Made by a program: the position numbers and the translations under genes
The notes under the pieces: model-generated
Databases searched by the model: none
The model's input: only the letters and a program-made list of their open reading frames with translations
Told to the model about the DNA's origin: nothing
Source: Xanthobacteraceae bacterium
GTDB taxonomy: Bacteria > Pseudomonadota > Alphaproteobacteria > Rhizobiales > Xanthobacteraceae
DNA: 5,512 bases
Assembly: GCA_030037185.1 (NCBI GenBank)
Contig: JASHRR010000098.1
Span: 1-5,512 of the forward strand
Reading direction: 5' to 3'
Part shown: positions 1 to 5,228 of the stretch, one piece after another
How positions within the stretch are numbered: position 1 is the stretch's first letter
How the letters are laid out: each line of letters opens with the position of its first letter

Positions 1-10
1 GGCACGGTCA

Positions 11-313
11 GTGCAAACTGCACACTGGCTCAGTCAGACTTTGGGATCGGCTGAGATAACCCATCCCTTTCATCCCCTTCGGGGCCGTCGATTTGCTGTG
101 TTGAAGCTCAGAAAAGGCTCTGGAGTCGAGACTCTGAGCTTACGCCACCCCGAAAGGGGCTCGTTTGCGGTCCCACGCGAATGGACTGACTGGGCACCTC
201 CTGGCACGTCGGGCGAACCCAACAGCGAACAGCGGCCGTTGCTCTTTGACGCCGCAGGTGCGCTGGCGCTTGCGGAGCTCGTGCACGCCCTGAAACGCAA
301 CAAAGGGGCTTGA
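11..313 (+). CDS. DUF5372 family protein
   Basis: This is a protein of unknown function resembling the DUF5372 family. About 100 residues are readable. The family-like signature is THPFHPLRGR at residues 17-26, followed by a beta-rich stretch and then REWTDW at residues 56-61; the C-terminus is helical and Ala/Leu rich. The start is uncertain. Codon 11 is GTG with no clear Shine-Dalgarno, and the frame stays open to the left edge, so the gene may begin upstream of the window. It is followed after 58 bases by the DUF6788 gene and then the recombinase gene, which suggests an accessory role in the same element. No catalytic residues are recognisable, and the role is unknown. Confidence 0.72.
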   Translation: MQTAHWLSQTLGSAEITHPFHPLRGRRFAVLKLRKGSGVETLSLRHPERGSFAVPREWTDWAPPGTSGEPNSEQRPLLFDAAGALALAELVHALKRNKGA

Positions 314-371
314 CCGATGATGCGCTCTCTGAATCAATCGGCGGACATACGTTTGATTCGGTCCGCTCAAC

Positions 372-710
372 ATGAAAAACCCTTCCACCGCGTCGTTACG
401 CAGACGCCGCCAGAAGCTGATACGGGCTCTACCCCCAATCGAGCACATCATACGCGGATCACTCATGGAGACCTACAAGCGCTGTGGGCATGCGGGCTGC
501 CATTGCGCGGACGGACCCGGGCACGGACCCAAGTGGTACTTGTCCACGGTCGCGCGAACAGGAGAACGCCCACGCCTCGGCTATGTGCCGAACGCAGCCT
601 ACCCGCAAGTCGCCGAGTTTCTGGCCAACTATCGCAAGCTCCAGGAGATGCTCAACGAGATTTGCGCAATCAACGCCGAGCTTCTGCGTCGCCGCGAAAG
701 TCTCAACTAA
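372..710 (+). CDS. DUF6788 family protein, Cys/His cluster
   Basis: This 112-residue protein resembles the DUF6788 family, whose function is not known to me. The N-terminus is very basic (RRRR at residues 10-13). The core holds a compact cluster of Cys38, Cys43, Cys45 and His51 in the setting RCGHAGCHCADGPGHGP, followed by an aromatic WYL and a beta-like stretch. The C-terminal ~30 residues form a charged helix. The Cys/His cluster and the basic N-terminus are compatible with zinc binding and nucleic-acid contact; this is inference. The ATG at 372 has no strong Shine-Dalgarno, so translation may depend on the upstream gene. The stop codon at 708-710 abuts another ATG at 711. Its place before a serine recombinase suggests a helper in recombination, such as a directionality or regulatory factor, which is unproven. 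Confidence 0.75.
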   Translation: MKNPSTASLRRRRQKLIRALPPIEHIIRGSLMETYKRCGHAGCHCADGPGHGPKWYLSTVARTGERPRLGYVPNAAYPQVAEFLANYRKLQEMLNEICAINAELLRRRESLN

Positions 711-1307
711 ATGGATCCGGCCATCGCAGCACTCGACTTTGTCAAGGCGGGCGCCATCATCGCCAACATGATCGAGTCCTATCTCGCCGCAGGCGCTCCG
801 CCGCTGAATGCGGAAGGAGCCGATCATGCTGAATCCAAAGATTGCCGATCATCATCTGACCAGACAAGCCTGCATCTACATTCGTCAGTCGACACCGGCG
901 CAAGTGCGCTTCAACCAGGAGAGCACGGAGCGCCAATACAATCTGGCGGACCAGGCGAAAGCACTCGGTTGGATACCGGAGCAGATCCGAATCCTCGACG
1001 GAGATCTTGCTCAGTCGGGACAGCTGACGACCAAGCGCGACGACTTCAAAACCCTGGTGAGCGATGTCGCGATGGGGCACGTCGGCGCGATCTTCTCGCT
1101 GGAAGCGTCGCGCCTGGCGCGCTCCAACAAGGACTGGCACCGGTTGCTGGAGCTGTGTGCGATCACCAAGACATTGGTGTTCGACGGAGATGGCTGCTAC
1201 GATCCATCCGACTTCAACGACAGCCTTGTCCTCGGCATGAAAGGCACGTTTGCTCAGGCAGAACTGCACATCATCCGCGCGCGCCTCCACGGCGGAAAAC
1301 TCAATAA
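711..1307 (+). CDS. Possible small ORF overlapping the recombinase (doubtful)
   Basis: An ATG lies directly after the TAA of the DUF6788 gene. The first ~44 codons read like a genuine protein: a helical, Ala/Ile-rich start (MDPAIAALDFVKAGAIIANM) followed by an acidic stretch. Only about 115 bases of this frame lie outside the recombinase gene. After roughly codon 40 the frame runs inside the recombinase and becomes Arg/Gly/Pro-rich, as expected of an out-of-frame shadow. There is no Shine-Dalgarno apart from possible coupling to the preceding stop codon. It could be a small gene whose 3' end was lost when the recombinase start came to lie here, a leader peptide coupling the two genes, or chance. 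I do not recognise a family. Confidence 0.2.
   Translation: MDPAIAALDFVKAGAIIANMIESYLAAGAPPLNAEGADHAESKDCRSSSDQTSLHLHSSVDTGASALQPGEHGAPIQSGGPGESTRLDTGADPNPRRRSCSVGTADDQARRLQNPGERCRDGARRRDLLAGSVAPGALQQGLAPVAGAVCDHQDIGVRRRWLLRSIRLQRQPCPRHERHVCSGRTAHHPRAPPRRKTQ
815..819 (+). promoter_or_regulatory. Ribosome binding site deciding the recombinase start
   Basis: AGGAG lies six bases before the ATG at 826. This makes 826 a better start than the in-frame ATG at 808, which would place the Shine-Dalgarno inside the coding region and has none of its own. Confidence 0.7.
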
Positions 1308-2880
1308 AGCGCAGAAAGGCGCCTTGCGTTTCCCCTTGCCTGTCGGATTGGTTTTCGATGGTGACAACATCGTTCTCGACCCCGACCAGGAAGTGCAAGG
1401 TGCTGTGCGGACGCTGTTCGAATTGTTCGAGAAGGAGAGCAGCGCCTACCGGGTGGTGCAGCGCTTTCACCAACTCGGCCTTCTCTTCCCGCGTCGAGCA
1501 TATGGCGGAGCTTGGAATGGCAAGCTCGTCTGGGCAGCGTTGACTCACTCACGGGTGATCGGCGTTCTTGCTAATCCATCTTACGCCGGCACCTACGTGT
1601 TTGGCCGCTACCAATCTTGTAAGAAGCTCAACCCTGCCGGCGAGATCTGTACACAGTCCCGCCAATTGCCACAAGATCAGTGGCGCATTGTCATTCCTGA
1701 CCATCATCCTGGTTATATTACGTGGGATCAGTTCCTCGCCAATCGCAAACGCTTGGCAGCGAACCGGACCAACAGTGAAATTCTCACCGGCCCCGCGCGC
1801 GAGGGGCACTGTTTGCTGCAGGGACTCTTGCTCTGCGGAATCTGCGGCCGGCGTTTGAGCGTATGCTATGCCGGCAACGGTGGCATTTACCCGATCTATG
1901 ACTGCACCTCAAGAAAGGAGTCGACACATCATTGCTTCTCCACGCCGGCAAAACCGCTGGACGACGCCATTGTGCGACGTGTGTTGGCTGCCGTCACGCC
2001 GGTGACAGTCAAGCTCGCTCTCGAAGCGCTGAACAATCTCGAAGCAGGCGATAAAGCAATTTCCGCGCAGTGGCACCGCAGGATCGAGCGTGCCCGTTAT
2101 GAGGCCGATTTGGCAGAACGCCGCTATCAGGAGGCCGATCCCAGCAACCGTCTCGTTGCCGGCACACTCGAAAAACGCTGGAACGATGCTATGCAGCGGA
2201 CCGTCGAGCTGGAGGCAGAGTTCGCCAACTTTCAGCGTCAACAAATGCGCGTCCTCACGCCGGAACAGAAGCAACAGATTTTACAGCTCGGAAAAGACTT
2301 TCCTCGACTCTGGAAGGCTCCGACCACTTCAAGCTGCGACCGCAAACGCATGCTGCGTTTGTTGATCCGTGACATAACCGTTGTCAACGATCCAGACTCG
2401 AAACTATTGCACTTGCAAGTTCGCTGGCAAGGCGGTGCAACTGATACAATCGAAGTTCACCGCCGACCAAAACGCGCCGACGCAATACGCTATTCCGATA
2501 TGTTTGTTGCCAAGATCCATGCCATGGCCGAAAAATATGATGATCAAGAGATCGCCGATCAGCTCAACGCCCAAGCGCTGACAAGTTCAACTGGCAAGCC
2601 TTTCGCGCTCAGCATGGTACGCTGGATCCGGTTCAAGCATCGGATCCCCGGCCCGTCACTTTCCCCTGGCACGCTTACAGCCAACCAGATCTGTAAAAGA
2701 TATGGGGTCAGCCGATGGGTCGTCTATTACTGGATCGAACATGGCATCGTCTCTGCAGCACAACGTAGGCCAAATAGGCCTTACGGCATCACAATCGATG
2801 ATTCTGCTGACCTACGGCTGCGAGAGTGGGTGGCAAAGTCCGGACATCTACGTCCATCATCCCCAACCCAAACTGTTTGA
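826..2880 (+). CDS. Large serine recombinase (resolvase/invertase family)
   Basis: A site-specific recombinase of 684 residues that should cut and rejoin DNA through a 5'-phosphoserine link. The resolvase-type catalytic domain spans about residues 12-155; Ser22 in YIRQST is the likely nucleophile, and SRLAR at 95-99 supplies the conserved arginines. A recombinase DNA-binding domain spans about 160-310. A zinc ribbon follows, with Cys337 and Cys340 paired with Cys360 and Cys370. A highly charged helical region, probably coiled coil, lies at 412-475. The C-terminus (about 617-668) carries an additional MerR/excisionase-like helix-turn-helix containing ICKRYGVSRWVVYYW. No frameshift or internal stop is seen, so it is probably active. 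The length exceeds many phage integrases because of the C-terminal extension. It follows the DUF6788 gene and ends only about 13 bases before the inferred right junction of the element. Confidence 0.95.
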   Translation: MLNPKIADHHLTRQACIYIRQSTPAQVRFNQESTERQYNLADQAKALGWIPEQIRILDGDLAQSGQLTTKRDDFKTLVSDVAMGHVGAIFSLEASRLARSNKDWHRLLELCAITKTLVFDGDGCYDPSDFNDSLVLGMKGTFAQAELHIIRARLHGGKLNKAQKGALRFPLPVGLVFDGDNIVLDPDQEVQGAVRTLFELFEKESSAYRVVQRFHQLGLLFPRRAYGGAWNGKLVWAALTHSRVIGVLANPSYAGTYVFGRYQSCKKLNPAGEICTQSRQLPQDQWRIVIPDHHPGYITWDQFLANRKRLAANRTNSEILTGPAREGHCLLQGLLLCGICGRRLSVCYAGNGGIYPIYDCTSRKESTHHCFSTPAKPLDDAIVRRVLAAVTPVTVKLALEALNNLEAGDKAISAQWHRRIERARYEADLAERRYQEADPSNRLVAGTLEKRWNDAMQRTVELEAEFANFQRQQMRVLTPEQKQQILQLGKDFPRLWKAPTTSSCDRKRMLRLLIRDITVVNDPDSKLLHLQVRWQGGATDTIEVHRRPKRADAIRYSDMFVAKIHAMAEKYDDQEIADQLNAQALTSSTGKPFALSMVRWIRFKHRIPGPSLSPGTLTANQICKRYGVSRWVVYYWIEHGIVSAAQRRPNRPYGITIDDSADLRLREWVAKSGHLRPSSPTQTV

Positions 2881-2886
2881 GGTGCA

Positions 2887-3189
2887 TTATGCGTGGACGG
2901 TCGGAATCGAGATTGGCCTCTTTTTCCCATCCTCCTTCGGAATATAGATTCGGCGCAACGGTAGCGCTCGATAGGTCTTGCTCTTCAGCCGCTCGTGGAG
3001 CTCTTGAACTTTCTGCTTTGCCTGCTCCTCGTAGTCCCGGTACGTGACGTGGTCCACGCCAGCGCTGGCGTCCTTTCGCAGACTCAAGAATGCCTCGTAC
3101 AACGCTTCCGGTGTGAGAAGGTGAGCGATTGAGCAGAATTTGCGTTCTGGATCTTCCTTTGCCAGTTCAGCTATTCGACGAAGATTCAT
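2887..3189 (-). pseudogene. ltrA: Group II intron reverse transcriptase, N-terminal fragment
   Basis: This is the start of a group II intron-encoded protein (reverse transcriptase/maturase), which normally helps the intron RNA splice and retrohome. Only 100 codons remain, against roughly 400-600 in the family. GVD at residues 44-46 and the run YIPKEDGKKRPISIPT (82-97) match conserved blocks RT0 and RT1. The frame then turns into two unrelated residues and a stop where it meets the DNA following the recombinase gene. The YADD catalytic block, the thumb/maturase domain X and any DNA-binding or endonuclease domain are all missing, so the fragment cannot be active. The start at 3189 (MNLRR) is preferred; an in-frame start at 3231 adds 14 residues that look like intron RNA sequence. 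Confidence 0.88.
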
Positions 3190-3861
3190 TGGACATACTT
3201 TCTCGAGTTCTGTGCCTCGTGTATGTGGCACCGCATCGATACGTCAGCCTGTTCACCCCTTCCCTCCAGTGGGTCCCGTGGCCGCTCCTGACGGAAGCCC
3301 TGCGGTTCCCCACCTTCGTCGGTACTATGGGTTCGTACGACTGCTGCCGACCCTTCCCTGCCACCTCCGGTCTCCCTTGGCGGCAGGTACTCCACGTCGA
3401 GGGTCTGTTCGCTTCCCGTGGGACACCCTCATTTCCCTCGGGACCTGGTTCACTTTGGGTAGGGCTGAGCCGCACCCTGCTCGTGAGAGATCGGCAGCTC
3501 TCCTGGGTTCACGGGAAGTCCTTTTGAAAGCATGCCCCGGGCTAGGGACTCCGGCGACCCCGGGCAACCTCGCATTATCGGTTGTCCGGATGCTGCCTTC
3601 CGATAGGCTAACGGCGTCGGCGTCGCGATGACAAACGATTTCGGAGCTGAATCCTCACGGCCTGCTTCCTCGCTGTGTACGCTTCCAGCCCGTCGGTCGC
3701 CCGACGAGAGGCAACACTCGCTACCGGCCCGCCCGCTACGGCTTTGACCGGGCCGGACTTGCACCGGCGGGACTTCTTTGAGAGGTTTCACTGTCACATG
3801 TCAGATTCTCCTCTCCCGCGCTTTTCCCAGCGCGCTAGCTAGGCCAAGTCTAGGCCGCCAC
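2894..3861 (-). mobile_element. Truncated group II intron (5' part)
   Basis: This unit consists of the intron 5' RNA domains followed by the reverse transcriptase fragment, read on the - strand. The 3' side is cut at about 2894, in the codons after the conserved RT1 block, so the rest of domain IV, domains V and VI and the 3' splice site are missing. The 5' end is placed near 3861, where the - strand reads GTGGCGG, compatible with the GUGNG-type start of group II introns; this boundary is tentative. The likely cause of truncation is insertion of the recombinase element, in which case the missing half should lie to the left of the window. Confidence 0.7.
3190..3861 (-). ncRNA. Group II intron RNA, 5' domains
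   Basis: About 670 bases upstream of the reverse transcriptase start have no convincing protein frame but have intron-like RNA features on the - strand. Three local stems occur near the 5' end: a perfect 6-bp hairpin at 3817-3834, a GAGAGG/CCTCTC pairing between 3780-3785 and 3810-3815, and a GCCGG/CCGGC hairpin with loop TGCAAGT-type at 3752-3768. Further in, purine-rich segments such as TAGTACCGACGAAGG and GGAGGGAAGGGG resemble the domain I segments common in bacterial group II introns. Individual domain borders and exon-binding sites were not assigned. Long open frames inside this RNA on both strands are best explained as shadows in GC-rich structured sequence. Confidence 0.7.
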
Positions 3862-4145
3862 ATGCGACTGGGCCAAGAAGCATTCCAAGCCCGAGGAGCG
3901 CTTTGCGTCGGCGTTCGCCCCCCGGTTCGCTCACCGCAGGCGAAACTAAGGTCGATCGCCTGCACCACACGCCTGCCGGATTTACCACTCCGGATCCATT
4001 GCTCGCTCGTCCGCGCGGGCAGGCTTCGTTATCCGGTTCTTGTCCGTTACGCTGCGGTTTTCCTCCATGCTTCTTTCAGAGCGCGCCTTACGGCGACGCC
4101 GTTGCGTTTCACCAATTGTTCGCAATCGAAGCGTGGGCCAGAGGA
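3862..4145. other. No confident gene; short - strand frames
   Basis: About 280 bases separate the group II intron 5' end from the 58-codon gene. Two short - strand frames are visible. One (4148 to 4047) continues in the frame of the upstream gene after its TAG stop and reads in part LVKRNGVAVRRALKEAW. The other (4068 to 3982) is a 28-codon ATG frame beginning MEENRSVTDKNR, with only a weak purine-rich site before it. A + strand frame ending at 3949 reads DWAKKHSKPEERFASAFAP and starts right at the intron boundary. None is recognised. The region may hold remnants interrupted by the intron. Confidence 0.3.
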
Positions 4146-4322
4146 CTACACTTCGGTGACTTCGAGGCGATCGCCGGCCTGCAAGAAATCCAGCCGGGCG
4201 ATGATGGCCAGAGCGGAGTCCCGGGCATCCTCTTCGGTTCTAGCGACCTCGGTATCGGTGAGAACATCGGCCCGGTAGAATGCGACGCGAAGGCCGAGTT
4301 GAGTGCGGGTGCGGGCGACCAT
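4146..4322 (-). CDS. Small hypothetical protein (58 aa)
   Basis: I do not recognise this protein. It starts MVARTRTQLGLRVAFYRADV and ends in a hydrophilic tail, DRLEVTEV. The predicted order is a strand, then an acidic helix around residues 27-44 (EVARTEEDARDSALAII), then a strand. The composition is mixed and acidic, unlike the Arg-rich shadows around it. A GAGGGGG Shine-Dalgarno-like run precedes the ATG by about six bases. The ATG overlaps the TGA of the upstream frame as TGATG, the classical arrangement for translational coupling. It therefore looks like the second gene of a short - strand operon with the frameshifted gene upstream. No membrane segment or signal peptide is seen. Confidence 0.55.
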   Translation of the reverse strand: MVARTRTQLGLRVAFYRADVLTDTEVARTEEDARDSALAIIARLDFLQAGDRLEVTEV

Positions 4323-4797
4323 CAGAATCCCCCTCGGTGCTTGCGGCGGTGGAGTCGACCCTCGATGGCTTGGCGAGCGACCTCGCACGCCGCTTGCCCT
4401 GCGTGGCGATCACAAGCTTCCCGGAGTCGTACCCAGCGATGCAGTCGGCGATCACGAGCGCCGCCGCCTCGATAAACAACGCCTTGGCGGTGAGGCGCAT
4501 CATCATCCCTCCGCAGAGCCTGATGCATTTGAAGCTCGCGGCCGCTGGCTTGTTCGTAAAGCCGCAGACGCAGTCTGACGAGCGCGATCCGGCGATCATG
4601 TCCACCCGGCCTGCGGTCCGTCCGTTGCTGGGGTTGAGGTCCTCGGGAAAGAGACAGTGGACGAGATTGCGAATCTCATCGGCCGTCAAGGTTATAACCG
4701 CGTGATGCGCTATGGACTCGATAGCCGTGACATCAGCTGATACCTCACGTTGCGGGTTAACTGCCGGACAGGAGCTGACATCTCTTGCTGAAGTCAA
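4322..4797 (-). pseudogene. Hypothetical gene, apparent one-base frameshift
   Basis: I do not recognise this gene. The frame is open from a TTG at 4797, with another TTG at 4689, and past GGAGGG at 4512-4507. That site sits six bases before the last of three consecutive ATGs (4506, 4503, 4500). From the 4500 start it reads MRLTAKALFIEAAALVIADC and then a GYDSGKLVIATQG segment, which looks like real protein. Near 4372 the sense breaks. Restoring one base would join it to the frame reading QAIEGRLHRRKHRGGF, which ends in a TGA overlapping the next gene's ATG. Without repair the frame runs on to 4240 inside the next gene. The upstream part includes LTADEIRNLVHCLFPEDL and several cysteines. It may belong to the same protein or to a separate gene. 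A + strand frame shares the wobble positions here, so codon bias alone cannot settle the strand. Confidence 0.45.
4507..4512 (-). promoter_or_regulatory. Ribosome binding site before triple ATG
   Basis: On the - strand GGAGGG is followed by ATGATGATG. Spacing favours the third ATG (4500), six bases after the site. This supports an internal start for the shorter product of the frameshifted gene. Confidence 0.45.
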
Positions 4798-5008
4798 TAG
4801 ACGTTATACAGAAAAAGAGGAGGCGAGGTCGGCCGGCAACTGGGGGGACCCGCTCATTGCGCTGCGAATGCTACCCGAAGAAAGGCAGGCCGTAGAGGCC
4901 TGGGCGGCCAATCAATCAGACAAGCTCTCGTCGAAGGCGATTCGCGAATTGATCCAGCTCGGCTTGGCCGTCGGCGCCAAGCGCTCCCGCAAGCCGAAAG
5001 CGGATTAA
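4712..5008 (+). CDS. Small ribbon-helix-helix-like protein
   Basis: This 98-residue protein is probably DNA binding. Residues 47-87 match the general pattern of CopG/Arc ribbon-helix-helix domains: a short strand (PLIALRML), a first helix (PEERQAVEAWAANQ), then a turn and second helix (LSSKAIRELIQLGLAVG). The tail KRSRKPKAD is basic. Such proteins act as dimeric repressors or as antitoxin and plasmid-partition regulators; which applies here cannot be told. The first ~45 residues are not recognised. The ATG at 4712 lacks a clear Shine-Dalgarno, so the true start may be elsewhere. The 5' end overlaps the upstream part of the divergent - strand frame, so the two cannot both use their outermost starts freely. 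No partner toxin gene is visible directly downstream. Confidence 0.6.
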   Translation: MDSIAVTSADTSRCGLTAGQELTSLAEVNRRYTEKEEARSAGNWGDPLIALRMLPEERQAVEAWAANQSDKLSSKAIRELIQLGLAVGAKRSRKPKAD

Positions 5009-5009
5009 T

Positions 5010-5228
5010 GCCGAGAAGGTCCATTACACCCCTTCGTGGGCACCGGTCGCGGCGCTCGGTGCCGTGAACGCGATGCTCTGCAAGCGAAGCGGCCTTCTCG
5101 CGCCCGCCGTAGCAGCGCACATGGGCTATAACGCCATCATCCGTCGCGCTCGTCCTGTCGGCGAACGGTGCCTTCTGACGAATACGCGCCAGCGACCACT
5201 TTCACGCACATCGGCTGCCTGGAAATGA
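5010..5228 (+). pseudogene. C-terminal fragment resembling a CPBP membrane protease
   Basis: A frame without its own start, open from before 5010 to the TGA at 5226, shows high GC at third positions up to about 5156. It reads KVHYTPSWAPVAALGAVNAM, then KRSGLLAPAVAAHMGYNAII. This resembles the end of CPBP (CAAX protease and bacteriocin-processing) intramembrane metalloproteases: a histidine after a membrane segment, a small-residue-rich helix, a G-x-L-x-AP segment and a final HxxxN (here HMGYN). The conserved EExxxR motif and the earlier membrane helices are absent, so only a remnant is present. After about residue 50 the sequence becomes Arg-rich and probably non-coding. The assignment rests on pattern memory alone. 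Confidence 0.35.

Larger units (their letters stand above)
1..2893 (+). mobile_element. Serine-recombinase mobile module (left end outside window)
   Basis: Three co-directional genes encode a DUF5372-like protein, a DUF6788-like protein and a large serine recombinase. They are closely packed and probably form one transposable or integrative unit. Established knowledge: large serine recombinases move DNA by site-specific recombination through a Ser-DNA intermediate and normally leave no target duplication. Seen here: just after the recombinase stop codon, a reverse transcriptase reading frame on the opposite strand starts abruptly in mid-protein, which sets the right end near 2890 to 2896. The left end is not visible, and I found no convincing terminal inverted repeat within the window. 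That the three genes travel together is inferred from their order and from my memory of similar neighbourhoods. Confidence 0.65.

Noticed and set aside
317..832. 171-codon + strand frame overlapping the DUF6788 gene
   Set aside because: It is Arg/Thr/Pro-rich across the DUF6788 gene, whose own frame carries the family signature; it is a shadow.
757..1548. 263-codon - strand frame antisense to the recombinase
   Set aside because: It lies within a clearly conserved recombinase gene, shares its wobble positions and shows no recognisable domain.
3140..3631. 163-codon + strand frame opposite the intron RNA
   Set aside because: It is antisense to the structured intron RNA, rich in Pro/Arg/Ser, with no domain.
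3450..3797. 115-codon - strand frame inside the group II intron
   Set aside because: It covers the stem-forming RNA upstream of the reverse transcriptase; similar frames arise in GC-rich intron RNA and are not thought to be translated.
4280..4705. 141-codon + strand frame opposite the frameshifted gene
   Set aside because: It shares wobble positions with the - strand frame, so GC bias is uninformative; the - strand has the Shine-Dalgarno and TGATG coupling. Not fully excluded.
5012..5100. 8-base inverted repeat CGAGAAGG/CCTTCTCG as an element boundary
   Set aside because: The arms are 73 bases apart, short, and fall within a protein-like frame; chance is a good explanation.
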